Assembly (NCBI RefSeq): GCF_020405225.1
Contig: NZ_CP084472.1
Coordinates: 1,798,001 to 1,862,000 of the forward strand
Direction: 5' to 3'
Source: Natrinema sp. DC36
GTDB taxonomy: Archaea; Halobacteriota; Halobacteria; Halobacteriales; Natrialbaceae
Length of the DNA stretch: 64,000 nucleotides
Each line of letters starts with the position of its first letter. Positions within the stretch are counted from its first letter, which is position 1. The notes beneath the pieces are model-generated. The model searched no databases and was not told the origin of the DNA. It saw only the letters and a list, made by a program, of their open reading frames with translations. Of the stretch, positions 1 to 7,943 are shown in pieces. The position numbers and the translations under genes were made by a program.

Positions 1-354
1 TAACAGCAGGTACGCGGTGTAGAACGTGTTCCCGCGCGGGCCGCCGCGACGCGTGTACGCGAGGACGCCGGTGGCGACGACCGTGACGAGCAGAACGATC
101 AGCAGCGAGAACTCGTCGGCGACGAGTTCGATTCCGTACGTCCGGGGGTAGCCGCCGAGCGTATGGGTTACCGCTTCCCCACCGGTGTAGACGGCGCTCG
201 CGAGGGCGAGGGCTCCGGCGAAGAGCCCGGTCGTCGTGACCGCGGCGACGGACCATCCGGTCCGGTCGTACCGCAGGCCGAGCGCGATCGGAAGCGTCGC
301 GCTGATGATGGGGACCGCGATCAGCAGCGGCAAGAGCAGGTCGACGCTACTCAT
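1..354 (-). CDS. mnhD: Mrp Na+/H+ antiporter subunit D, 5' end only
   Basis: The minus-strand frame is open from an ATG at 354 to the window edge (118 codons visible), so this is the N-terminal part of a roughly 500-residue protein. It begins MSSVDLLLPLLIAVPIIS and continues as hydrophobic helices with a conserved-looking VADEFSLL segment, as in the NuoN/MrpD family of proton-translocating membrane subunits. It overlaps the end of mnhC by 8 nt and is the last visible gene of the Mrp operon. Identity as D rests on position and hydrophobic pattern; another NuoL/M/N-type subunit is possible. Confidence 0.8.
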   Translation of the reverse strand, partial: MSSVDLLLPLLIAVPIISATLPIALGLRYDRTGWSVAAVTTTGLFAGALALASAVYTGGEAVTHTLGGYPRTYGIELVADEFSLLIVLLVTVVATGVLAYTRRGGPRGNTFYTAYLLL

Positions 355-718
355 CGGCGCGCACCTCCCGAAGGGTGTCCTCGCGGAGCGTCCCGTACTC
401 CGCGTAGATCCGGATGATCAGGGCCAGTCCGACCGCCGTCAGCGCGATGCCGACGACGATGGCGGTCAACACGATGACCTGTGGCAGCGGGCTCGCGACC
501 ATGACCTCCCCCGGAACGCCCTCGTGAGGGACGATCGGTGCCGAGCCGCCCTCGATGTAGGCCATCGAGATGAAAAACAGGAAGATGGCCGACTGGAAGA
601 GGTTCACGCCGATCAGCTTCTTCACGAGGTTCTCGCTGGCGATCACCATGTAGATCCCGAGACCCAGCAGGACGAACAACAGCACGTACGTGTAGTGGCT
701 CGTCAGGAGATCAATCAT
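347..718 (-). CDS. mnhC: Mrp Na+/H+ antiporter subunit C (NuoK-like)
   Basis: A 123-residue membrane protein with three predicted helices, the size and layout of MrpC/NuoK. The stretch VKKLIGVNLFQSAIFLFF is the family's helix-2 signature (Gly, Asn and aromatic positions). In Mrp complexes this subunit sits between the large antiporter-like subunits and contributes to cation/proton exchange across the cytoplasmic membrane. It overlaps mnhB upstream by 8 nt and mnhD downstream by 8 nt, so translation is probably coupled. The C-terminus is a short charged tail. Confidence 0.93.
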   Translation of the reverse strand: MIDLLTSHYTYVLLFVLLGLGIYMVIASENLVKKLIGVNLFQSAIFLFFISMAYIEGGSAPIVPHEGVPGEVMVASPLPQVIVLTAIVVGIALTAVGLALIIRIYAEYGTLREDTLREVRADE

Positions 719-1244
719 CGTCGCTCACCTCCGCGTTGGACGAATCGGGAGTCTCGGCGGCGTCGGCACGGCTGCCGCCACCGGTCCCGCTCGGTCGGTC
801 GGGCGAGAATCCCGCTGCCATCGTAAAGAAGAGGCTGATGATGGTCCCGGAGACGATCAGCGAGATACCGGCGATCTCGACGGCCTCGAGTCCCCACTTC
901 GGCTTGATGTGGAAGACCTCTTTGAGCATGGTAAACTCGAGGAAGTCCCCGCCGAGGGCGACCATCGCGAGGCCGATAGCGCCGAAGATGACGACGCCGC
1001 CGGTGACGAGGCCGGCGAGGAACGAGTTCCGGAGCCACTGTCGGGTCGGTTCGATGCCGAAGGCGAAGGCGAGCATGAGGACGGTGACGCCGACGATGGT
1101 TCCGCCCTGGAAGCCGCCGCCGGGGGCGTCACCACCGTGGAACGTCATGAACAGCCCGTAGGTGAGCGTAAACGGTGCGATGATCTTGACGGCGGTCATG
1201 ATCACCTGACTCTCGGTGTAGGTATCGTCGATGGATCCAGACAT
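711..1244 (-). CDS. mnhB: Mrp Na+/H+ antiporter subunit B
   Basis: A 177-residue protein with the MrpB pattern: an N-terminal TESQVIMTAVKIIAPFTLTY helix, then FHGGDAPGGGFQGG, the strongly conserved MrpB glycine-rich turn, and two further helices. The open frame extends much further upstream to 2009, but that part lies opposite or out of frame with DUF4040 and mnhG and is basic and low in hydrophobicity, so the ATG at 1244 is the start. That ATG shares one base with the DUF4040 stop (TAATG). The last 35 residues are acidic and Ser/Asp-rich, typical of haloarchaeal tails. Confidence 0.93.
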   Translation of the reverse strand: MSGSIDDTYTESQVIMTAVKIIAPFTLTYGLFMTFHGGDAPGGGFQGGTIVGVTVLMLAFAFGIEPTRQWLRNSFLAGLVTGGVVIFGAIGLAMVALGGDFLEFTMLKEVFHIKPKWGLEAVEIAGISLIVSGTIISLFFTMAAGFSPDRPSGTGGGSRADAAETPDSSNAEVSDDD

Positions 1245-1783
1245 TAGGCGAACACCTCGCGTTTCAGGACGAGCAGCGTCGAGACGCCGGCGGCGAAGAC
1301 GACGACCGCTTCGCCGAAGGTGTCGAAGCCACGGTAGGCGGCGAGGACGGATGTCACCGCGTTCTCGACGCCGGTTTGGCTGTACGTCTCCGTGATGTAA
1401 TGTTGGGTCACGTCCGGGTTCGACCAGACCGGCGTCTCCGTGCCGCCGACCGCGTACATCTCGGGCAGGACGGCGGTACAGAGCAGTAGGACGAACGCCC
1501 CGACGACGACGACCGCCGGAACGTGAATTCGTTCCGCGAGCCGATCCGTCGAGGGCCGCGTCGTTCGCGCGATCGTCAGCAGTAGCAACAGCGTCGTCAC
1601 GCCGGCACCGATCGCGGCCTCGGTCATCGCGACGTCGGGAGCCAACAGGAACGTGTAGAGGATCGCCATTCCGAGACTGTAGGCGCCGAAGACGATGATC
1701 ACCGAGAGCACGTCGCGGAACAGCACCGTCGCAACGGCCGTCACCAGAATGAACGCGACGAGGGTATACGCGAACAGACTCAT
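1244..1783 (-). CDS. DUF4040 (MbhD/MbhE-like) Mrp subunit
   Basis: About 179 residues with five or so helices. Residues 1-80 match the DUF4040/MbhD pattern (VLSVIIVFGAYSLGMAILYT, then APDVAMTEAAIGAG), which in bacteria forms the C-terminal part of MrpA. The C-terminal part (GFDTFGEAVVVFAAGVSTLL) resembles MbhE. The gene therefore supplies the MrpA tail as a separate polypeptide. A GTG at 1786 could also start it, but the ATG at 1783 overlaps the mnhG stop (ATGA), the usual arrangement in this operon. Confidence 0.88.
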   Translation of the reverse strand: MSLFAYTLVAFILVTAVATVLFRDVLSVIIVFGAYSLGMAILYTFLLAPDVAMTEAAIGAGVTTLLLLLTIARTTRPSTDRLAERIHVPAVVVVGAFVLLLCTAVLPEMYAVGGTETPVWSNPDVTQHYITETYSQTGVENAVTSVLAAYRGFDTFGEAVVVFAAGVSTLLVLKREVFA

Positions 1784-2151
1784 CACGGCTCACCGTCCGT
1801 TTCGGTAGCGGCCTCGGTTTCGTCCGTCTCCGCGCCCGCTCCCTCCTCGGCGAGGATCGGCTCGACACCGGTCTCCGCTGCAGATCGGGCGATCGCGTGG
1901 GCCGCGGTCGGGTTCGTGACGAACACGAAGAACAGCAGGAGGACGGTGTAGATCGCCCCGTGCTGCCAGCCGAACGCCAACGCGACGCCGGCGAGTGCGA
2001 ACCCGGCACCGAGCGTGTCCGTCTGGGAGGCGGTGTGAGCCCGCGCGTAAATATCCGGGAGGCGGATGATGCCGACCGTCGAGACGAGCGTAAACAACAC
2101 GCCGAACCCGAGGAGGACGACGATCGCCCAAAAGCGGATCGTCTCGATCAC
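1783..2151 (-). CDS. mnhG: Mrp Na+/H+ antiporter subunit G
   Basis: A 122-residue protein with three helices and the MrpG/PhaG signature GIIRLPDIYARAHTASQTDT near residues 27-46. The C-terminal 30 residues are an acidic Glu/Thr-rich tail not usual in bacterial MrpG. It overlaps mnhF by 4 nt and the DUF4040 gene by 1-4 nt. MrpG is a small membrane subunit required for assembly of the multi-subunit antiporter. Confidence 0.93.
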   Translation of the reverse strand: MIETIRFWAIVVLLGFGVLFTLVSTVGIIRLPDIYARAHTASQTDTLGAGFALAGVALAFGWQHGAIYTVLLLFFVFVTNPTAAHAIARSAAETGVEPILAEEGAGAETDETEAATETDGEP

Positions 2152-2429
2152 AGCACGCCACCTCGCTCGACGGTGAACTTCGAGATCGCGATCGACATCA
2201 GGAAGTTCAGCAGTGCGTAGATCAGCGCCACGTCAAGGAACCACGCCTGATCGAGCCCCGCAGCCAGCAGAGCGAGGACGACGACCGTGTTCGTTCCGAG
2301 CACGTTCACTGCCAACAGCCGGTCCTGCGTCGTCGGGCCGACGATAGCCCGGTAGAACATCGCAATCGCGAGGATCACGAACAGCGCGGCCGCGGCGAGG
2401 AAGACGTCCTCGAGCGAAGCCGGCGTCAC
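2148..2429 (-). CDS. mnhF: Mrp Na+/H+ antiporter subunit F
   Basis: A 93-residue, three-helix protein with the MrpF motif AIVGPTTQDRLLAVNVLGTN at about residues 28-47 and a C-terminal DVALIYALLNFL helix. Length and pattern fit MrpF closely. ATGA overlaps join it to mnhE before it and mnhG after it. Confidence 0.93.
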   Translation of the reverse strand: MTPASLEDVFLAAAALFVILAIAMFYRAIVGPTTQDRLLAVNVLGTNTVVVLALLAAGLDQAWFLDVALIYALLNFLMSIAISKFTVERGGVL

Positions 2430-3493
2430 AGCTCGTCACCTCCGACGATTTCCGCGTCGCCGCGTTCGCGCGGCGAGGGGATCGCCGCCGAATCCCGGCC
2501 GTAGAAGACGAATCGAATCGCTCGCTCGAGTCCGCCGTCGAAGAGGTCGTCGCGGGCGGTGGGAATCAGCGTGTGGACGAGCAGCTGTTGGTTGGTCGCC
2601 CGAACGGTCAGGGTCCCCGGCGTGAGCGTGATACTGTTGGCCAGCGCGAGCAGCGGCAGGCCGCTTCGCACGCGGGAGTTGACGCGAGTCAGCGTGGGTT
2701 CGATCGGCATCGACGGTCGGAGTATCACGGCCGAGACCGCGAGATTGGCCTTGACGATCTCCCAGAGCAGGTACGGGATGTAGATGGTGAACCGAACGAC
2801 GCGGAGCGGCGACTGCACGCGGTCGAGCGGCACGGTAAACGTCACCCGTGCGAGCGTGACGGCGACGATACCGGCGACCGCAGCGCCGGTGAGGAGATCG
2901 AACCAGTAGGTCGGATCCCCGAGGACGAGATAGAAACCGTAGGAGAGCAGGAACGTCGCGAACAGACGGTCGAAGTCCTCGGTCCCGCCGGCGAGACGAC
3001 CGCGGCGGGCCGACCGCTCGACCGGAGCCTCGTCGTAGGCGACTCCGATGCGCTCGAGTTCGCGCTCGAGGGGCTGGAGCATCTGCGCGGTGACGCCCGG
3101 CTGATACTCCGGATCGAGCACGATGCGGTCGATCCCGTGTTCGTCGACGTAGGCGTCGAAGATTTCGGCGTAGTCTCGCGGCCCGAAGAGGTACTCGTCG
3201 GTCCCGAGCGTCGCCGTTTCGATCGTCACGTCGGCCTCGCCGGCGTCCTCTTCGACCCAGTTTCGGGCCCGCGAGAGCAGTCCGTTGGCATCTTCGCTGT
3301 ACTGGTCGCTCTCGGGGACGTCGGCGTCGTAGGGCATCGCGACGACGAGGTGACACTCGAGCGAGTCAGCGGTCTCGAGCCCCGATTGGACGGCGTAGCC
3401 GACCGTCTGGCGAACGGTCACCGTGTCCGACAGCGGGACGAGCAGGCGTTCAACCGCCACCGCGTTTCCCTCCTGACGACCGTCGTTGGACAC
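2426..3493 (-). CDS. mnhE: Mrp antiporter subunit E with N-terminal universal-stress-like domain
   Basis: A 355-residue protein, about twice the length of bacterial MrpE. Residues 12-155 look like a soluble universal-stress-protein-like domain (VERLLVPLSDTVTVRQTVGY, later DRIVLDPEYQPG). Residues 170-330 are the MrpE part: two N-terminal helices, then IPYLLWEIVKANLAVSAVIL and LANSITLTPGTLTV, both MrpE signatures. The start is the GTG at 3493; the nearby ATG at 3497 is out of frame. This is the first gene of the operon, so the promoter lies in the 238-nt gap shared with the divergent cbtB. Confidence 0.88.
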   Translation of the reverse strand: MSNDGRQEGNAVAVERLLVPLSDTVTVRQTVGYAVQSGLETADSLECHLVVAMPYDADVPESDQYSEDANGLLSRARNWVEEDAGEADVTIETATLGTDEYLFGPRDYAEIFDAYVDEHGIDRIVLDPEYQPGVTAQMLQPLERELERIGVAYDEAPVERSARRGRLAGGTEDFDRLFATFLLSYGFYLVLGDPTYWFDLLTGAAVAGIVAVTLARVTFTVPLDRVQSPLRVVRFTIYIPYLLWEIVKANLAVSAVILRPSMPIEPTLTRVNSRVRSGLPLLALANSITLTPGTLTVRATNQQLLVHTLIPTARDDLFDGGLERAIRFVFYGRDSAAIPSPRERGDAEIVGGDEL

Positions 3494-3731
3494 TCATGAC
3501 TCTGGTTGTTAGTCGAACCAAGCGGTAGCCGTAGGAAAACGATTTCGTTATTCGCCGGCAGTCGTCCGTTCCAGCTGGTTCGATTCGGTCGTGTTCCGTC
3601 GGTTCTGATTCGGTCGTTCGCGTCAGTTGAACTGCGTTCCCATCGTTCGTCCGACACGTGTCCAATCCACTGGCACCGCTGGACGATCGGTAGTTTTACA
3701 ATCGGACTTTCAGTAGAGAAAACTGACTTGC

Positions 3732-3917
3732 ATGACGACGACCGAAACCGTTCACGATCGAATCGGGACCGCACGCGATGACCTCACGACCGGCCAGCTC
3801 GTGGCCGTCTTCGCGTTCGTCGCGGCGATGACGTTCGCACTACTCTTCCTCCAGGAGCCGCTAGCCCACGACTCCATGCACAACTTCCGGCACGCGGCCG
3901 GCGTGGTCTGTCACTGA
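3732..3917 (+). CDS. cbtB: Cobalt transporter subunit CbtB
   Basis: A 61-residue protein with one helix (about residues 22-41) and the CbtB C-terminal metal-binding pattern: H46, H50, H54, then C60-H61 at the very end. CbtB partners CbtA in proposed cobalt uptake for cobalamin synthesis. Its TGA overlaps the cbtA start. A possible TATA element (TTTTACAA) lies about 37 nt upstream near 3694. No cobalamin riboswitch was recognised in the gap before it. Confidence 0.88.
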   Translation: MTTTETVHDRIGTARDDLTTGQLVAVFAFVAAMTFALLFLQEPLAHDSMHNFRHAAGVVCH

Positions 3918-4702
3918 TGCTCGTCGACTACCTCGAGCGCGGCGTCCTCGCCGGCGCGATCGCCGGAATCGCGTACGGCGCGTATATGGCGTTCGTTGCG
4001 AACCCGCTTATCGGGTACATGGAGACGCTCGCCGAGGGCGGGGAGCACGGCGAACACGCTCATGAAGCGGGCGAACATGCTCACGAGGCTGGTGAGCACG
4101 CCCACGCTGCCGGCGAACACGCCCATGCGGTAAGCGAGGCGACGACGGCCGCGGTGAGCATCGGCAGCGGCGTCCTCTGGGGGATCCTGCTGGGCGGCGT
4201 CTTCGCCCTGGGCTTCTACTTCCTCGAACCGGCGCTGCCCGGCCGCGGGAACGTCAAGGCCTACGTACTGGCCGGTGCCGGCTTCCTCACCGTCTCGGTC
4301 GCGCCGTGGCTGGTGTTGCCGCCGACGGCACCGGGGGCCGAACAGGCGTACGATCCGACGCTTCGGATCGCGATCTACGTCTGTCTCATCGCCGTCGGCG
4401 CAGTCGTCGCGGCGGCATCGATCTACGGGTATACCCGCGGGTCGGCTCGGAGTCTCCCGCTCGGAGTGGTCGCGGCGGCGGTTCCCATCGTCGCCCTCGT
4501 CGCGGCCACCGCGATCGCGGCGCCGACCATCGTCGAGTCCGGCGCGATGCCGGCCGATCTCGTCGCCGCGTTCCGCGGACTGACCGTCTTGAGCCAGGCC
4601 GCCCTGTGGGTCCTTGTAGCCGGCTGCTTCAGTTGGCTTCGACCGCGATCCGACGAACGAGCGACCGCCGAGCAACGCGAGGAACTACTGAGCAGTCCAT
4701 GA
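3917..4702 (+). CDS. cbtA: Cobalt transporter subunit CbtA with His-rich loop
   Basis: A 261-residue membrane protein of the CbtA family: first helix with GAIAGIAYGAYMAFVANPLI, four or more later helices including GFYFLEPALPG, and a short cytoplasmic tail. Between helices 1 and 2 (about residues 42-70) is a loop of repeated EHAHxAG units giving nine or more His residues, presumably for binding Co2+ or another divalent metal. It follows cbtB directly and shares an ATGA overlap with the ferredoxin-like gene. Confidence 0.88.
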   Translation: MLVDYLERGVLAGAIAGIAYGAYMAFVANPLIGYMETLAEGGEHGEHAHEAGEHAHEAGEHAHAAGEHAHAVSEATTAAVSIGSGVLWGILLGGVFALGFYFLEPALPGRGNVKAYVLAGAGFLTVSVAPWLVLPPTAPGAEQAYDPTLRIAIYVCLIAVGAVVAAASIYGYTRGSARSLPLGVVAAAVPIVALVAATAIAAPTIVESGAMPADLVAAFRGLTVLSQAALWVLVAGCFSWLRPRSDERATAEQREELLSSP

Positions 4703-5028
4703 AGAATCGGACCGAAGAACACCGCGAACGCCTCGAAGCCCACGTGTTCGTCTGCGCCACCGATCGCGATTCCGAACACGCGAGTTGCGGTAGCGCCGGG
4801 GCCGACGAGACTGTCGCCGCGGCGAAAGCGTGGTTACGCGATCGCGACGCGTTCTGGACGAGCGTCTCGGTCAGTACAACCTCGTGTCTGGGGCTGTGCA
4901 GCGAGAGCGGGACCGCGATCTCGATTCAACCGCGAAACGCGTGGTACTCGGACGTAACACCGGCGGACGTTCCCGAATTGCTCGCCTCGGAGTTCGGCCC
5001 GGACGCGGAGCACGTCGGCGATCGGTGA
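4699..5028 (+). CDS. [2Fe-2S] ferredoxin-like protein (thioredoxin fold)
   Basis: A 109-residue protein with four Cys (C19, C30, C63, C67) in the spacing of thioredoxin-like [2Fe-2S] ferredoxins: FVCA near the N-terminus, then TTSCLGLCSESG. Such proteins often sit in archaeal cobalamin clusters next to cbtA and may supply electrons for cobalt or corrin reduction. The frame is open far upstream, but the ATG at 4699 overlaps the cbtA stop and precedes the conserved region, so it is preferred. Confidence 0.85.
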   Translation: MKNRTEEHRERLEAHVFVCATDRDSEHASCGSAGADETVAAAKAWLRDRDAFWTSVSVSTTSCLGLCSESGTAISIQPRNAWYSDVTPADVPELLASEFGPDAEHVGDR

Positions 5029-5353
5029 CTGGCTTCCGTCTCCCGGGACTCGTACAGTCCGTCGCAGTCGTGTCGTCGGTTTCTCAGTGGAAACGAATCA
5101 CACGCATACACCAAACACTGTTGGTAGTAGAGTTATCACGCTCGCACCGTACTTTCAACCCAGACCGACACTACGAACGGTTGGACGGGACCGGCCGACA
5201 TCCGAGCGACCGCTTGTGCATCTTTACTAGATCATCTTCGATAAAAATCATTGATAGTAGTGTGCTACCTTATCATTCATATAGGAATATTTTAGTTAGA
5301 ATGAAGTCCCGAAGGATTTACGTAGGCATGGTTTCCTTTCCCGACCGTAGCGC
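5029..5353. other. Intergenic region, AT-rich second half
   Basis: No convincing gene on either strand. The part from about 5220 to 5300 is notably AT-rich and holds TATA-like runs (ATAAAAAT near 5243, ATATTTTAG near 5287) and an imperfect dyad around GTAG-TGTG-CTAC (5257-5270, flanked by TGATA and TATCA). It should contain the promoter of the downstream winged-helix gene. A short ORF at 5301-5357 is listed separately. Confidence 0.5.
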
Positions 5354-5357
5354 ATGA
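5301..5357 (+). other. Possible 18-codon leader ORF
   Basis: An ATG at 5301 opens an 18-codon frame whose TGA overlaps the ATG of the next gene (ATGA at 5354). It is one of six such short upstream ORFs in this window. The peptide (MKSRRIYVGMVSFPDRSA) shows no family resemblance. Coincidence is possible because many genes here begin ATGA. Confidence 0.25.
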
Positions 5358-5971
5358 CCTCCAGATTCGATATCCCATCCCGCACTTCGGATACGCCCTC
5401 CAGCGATCCGCAGTTCGACGAGACGGCCGTGCTATCCCCGGACGATATTTTTCACATTCTCCAGACGAACCGAAGACGAGAGGCGATCCGGTATCTGCTC
5501 GACGAGGACGAACTCGTCAAAATGCGCGACGTCGCCGAGCACGTCGCGGCGAAAGAACACGAGACGACGGTGGCGCAACTGACGTCTGCGCAGCGCCAGC
5601 GCGTCTACATCCCGCTGTATCAGTCCCATCTTCCGAAACTCGACAAGAAGGGAATCATCGAGTACGACCAGCCCCGCGGGGTCGTGCGACCGACCGATCG
5701 ACTGGAGATATTCCGACCGTATCTCGAGGCGTCGGACGACGAGCTCGAGCGACCGGGAACCGACGCCGATCGATCGGCCACTGCCCGCGTCGATAGCGCG
5801 TATTTCCGGACTGCGATCGGCGCGAGCAGTAGTCTTCTGCTCATCTCAGCGATGGGCGTGCTCTCGATCCCCGGATCGGTCCTCGGAGCGATCATCATGA
5901 CCCTGTTCGTGCTAGCCACGGTCGCCTCGAACGGCATCGACTCACCGCTCCCGATGCGATCGGCGAACTGA
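5354..5971 (+). CDS. Membrane-anchored winged-helix protein (DUF7344-like)
   Basis: A 205-residue protein. Residues 30-125 form a winged-helix domain of a haloarchaeal type: DIFHILQTNRRREAIRYL, then QRQRVYIPLYQSHLPKLD and GIIEYDQPRG. Two predicted helices follow (about 150-168 and 172-192). It probably binds DNA in the cytoplasm while tethered to the membrane; target and signal are unknown. Three paralogues with the same layout occur at 18693, 22615 and 54027. Confidence 0.8.
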   Translation: MTSRFDIPSRTSDTPSSDPQFDETAVLSPDDIFHILQTNRRREAIRYLLDEDELVKMRDVAEHVAAKEHETTVAQLTSAQRQRVYIPLYQSHLPKLDKKGIIEYDQPRGVVRPTDRLEIFRPYLEASDDELERPGTDADRSATARVDSAYFRTAIGASSSLLLISAMGVLSIPGSVLGAIIMTLFVLATVASNGIDSPLPMRSAN

Positions 5972-6057
5972 CGAGCGATACTAACAGCGTCTCCCGGCTG
6001 CCCGCTACTGGCGCGCAATGATTTTACGCTGATACTCCGTTGTCGAGCGTACCAGTC

Positions 6058-7701
6058 ATGCTTGCGTGGCCAGACGAGACTATCTACGAGGGGATCGCGT
6101 CAGTGGCGGCGACCGACCCGGAGCGGCGGGCCGTGGTCTTCGACGAAACAGTGTGGAGTTACGACGACCTGCTTGCGGAGAGTCGCGCGCTCGCCCGCGG
6201 GCTCGCCGATCTGGGCGTATCCCGGGGGGACGTCGTCGCGGTCTGGCTGGGAAACCGCCCCGAGTGGATCGCCTGTCAGCTCGCGACCTCGTTGCTGGGC
6301 GCGGCGATGGTCGCGGTCAACACCCGCTACCGAACCCACGAACTCGAGTACATGCTCGAGGACTCGGGCGCGAGCGTCCTCGTCACCGAGGACGCGCTGC
6401 TCGGGCGGGACTACCACGAGATGCTCGCGACGGCTGTTCCCGAGGTTCTCGAACAGTCGCCCGAGGAATTCGATCCCGATTCGATTCCCACCCTCGAGGC
6501 GATCGTGAGCCTCGAGCCGTCGGCCGATCTGCCGGCATTGCGAGCCTACGACGACGTCCTGGAGACGGGCCGAGCGCGGGATCGGGACGCTCTCGAGCCC
6601 GCGAGCGACCCCGAAGCCCCGGCAGCGATCTTCTACACGAGCGGGACGACGAGCGACCCGAAAGGCTGTCTCCAGTCGAGTCAGTCGCTGCTGAATCACT
6701 CCGCCCACGTCGCGGACCATCTCGGCGTGACCGAGGATGACGTCGGTGTCGCGACGCTCCCGTTCTGTGGCATCTGGGGGTACAATACGCTCTTCAGCGC
6801 ACTCGCAACGGGAGCGACGCTCGTGACGCAGACTCACTTCGACCCCGGCGAGACGATTCGGCTGGTCGACGAGTACGAGGCGACCTCCCTCACGGGGCTC
6901 GGCGTGATGTTCGAACGGATGCTCGAGCACGACGTCTTCGACCCGTCGCGGGTCGAGACAGTCGAGACGGGAGTCGTGGGCTTCATCAGCAAGGGGTTCG
7001 ACGAGAAGTCGTTCGAGCGCATCGAATCGACGTTCGGCTTCCCGGTAGTCCAGCCCTACGGACTCTCGGAGGCGAACAGCCAGATCTTCGTCGGCGACCC
7101 CGACGATCCGGCGGAGCGACGCAAACGCGTCGGCGGACCGCCAGTCCATCCCGAGATCGAAGCGACGATCGTCGATCCCGAGACGCGCGCGGAACTGCCG
7201 GCCGGCGAGGAGGGCGAACTGGCGATCAGGGGCTATCTACTGGCCGACGGCTACCTCGGTAAGCCGGCGGCGACGGCTGCAGCCTTCGACGAAGAGGGGT
7301 GGTTCTACACCGGTGATCTCGCCGAGACGGACGCTGACGGCTACGTCTACTATCGATCGCGGCTCGACGACGCCCTGCGAGTTCGCGGCTTCCTCGTCGC
7401 ACCCCGCGAGATCGGAGCCGCCGTCGAAGACCACCCCGACGTTCGCTCCTGCGAGGTCGTCGGCGCACCCCATCCCCGCCACGGCGAGGTGCCGGTCGCG
7501 TTCGTCGTCCCCGTCGCATCCGATGGCGACGAGCCCACGTCCGACATCCTCGAGGCGTTCCTCGAGTCCCGCGTGGCCGACTACAAGGTCCCCGAGGCGT
7601 TCGAGTTCGTGGACGGCTTTCCCACGACGGAGGGACCGAACGGGGAGAAGGTGCGAAAGACCGCGCTCAGGGAGCGGGTACGAGATCGATTTGGGGGATA
7701 G
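6058..7701 (+). CDS. AMP-dependent acyl-CoA synthetase/ligase (ANL family)
   Basis: About 547 residues. The ANL core motifs are visible: YTSGTTSDPKG at about residue 193 (ATP/phosphate loop), YGLSEAN (substrate/adenine motif), GWFYTGDLAETDADGYVYY (ribose-binding Asp), a hinge region RSRLDDALRVRGFLVAPREI, and a C-terminal GEKVRKTALRER lysine. It would activate a carboxylic acid to an acyl-adenylate and then acyl-CoA; the substrate cannot be told. A TTG at 6040 is in frame, but a TATA-like ATTTTACG near 6020 favours the ATG at 6058 as a near-leaderless start. Confidence 0.88.
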   Translation: MLAWPDETIYEGIASVAATDPERRAVVFDETVWSYDDLLAESRALARGLADLGVSRGDVVAVWLGNRPEWIACQLATSLLGAAMVAVNTRYRTHELEYMLEDSGASVLVTEDALLGRDYHEMLATAVPEVLEQSPEEFDPDSIPTLEAIVSLEPSADLPALRAYDDVLETGRARDRDALEPASDPEAPAAIFYTSGTTSDPKGCLQSSQSLLNHSAHVADHLGVTEDDVGVATLPFCGIWGYNTLFSALATGATLVTQTHFDPGETIRLVDEYEATSLTGLGVMFERMLEHDVFDPSRVETVETGVVGFISKGFDEKSFERIESTFGFPVVQPYGLSEANSQIFVGDPDDPAERRKRVGGPPVHPEIEATIVDPETRAELPAGEEGELAIRGYLLADGYLGKPAATAAAFDEEGWFYTGDLAETDADGYVYYRSRLDDALRVRGFLVAPREIGAAVEDHPDVRSCEVVGAPHPRHGEVPVAFVVPVASDGDEPTSDILEAFLESRVADYKVPEAFEFVDGFPTTEGPNGEKVRKTALRERVRDRFGG

Positions 7702-7776
7702 CGAACGGGTCCGGAATTCCGGAAATCGAGGGGGAGCGGCGCAACGCTTTTTGCCCGACTAGATGAGGCTAACCCG

Positions 7777-7941
7777 ATGGCCCGACTCTCACGCGACGTG
7801 GTCGAGCTGACGGAAAGCCAGCGGCTCGGTCGCTCGAGCGTTCGCGACATCGACTCCGAGTACGACGCCGAGTACCGGCGTCGACGCGCCGCGGAGCCAC
7901 CGGGCCGACCGGAGGACGGGACGCAACCGGAGGATCTGTAG
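7777..7941 (+). CDS. Small hypothetical protein (54 residues)
   Basis: A 54-codon ORF filling the gap between the ligase and the MmgE/PrpD gene, with its TAG only 2 nt before the next start. The product is charged and low in hydrophobics, rich in Arg, Asp and Glu, ending in an Asp/Glu/Pro-rich tail. A T-run at 7747-7751 about 30 nt upstream could be its TATA region or the terminator of the preceding gene. No family recognised; tight spacing to the next gene supports it being real. Confidence 0.5.
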   Translation: MARLSRDVVELTESQRLGRSSVRDIDSEYDAEYRRRRAAEPPGRPEDGTQPEDL

Positions 7942-7943
7942 CG

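Noticed and set aside
1245-2009. Upstream extension of mnhB to a 432-codon protein
   Set aside because: The extension is basic and overlaps the DUF4040 and mnhG genes in another frame; MrpB starts at 1244.
3494-3731. Cobalamin riboswitch before cbtB
   Set aside because: No cobalamin-box-like conserved stretch or multi-stem layout could be seen in the 238 nt.
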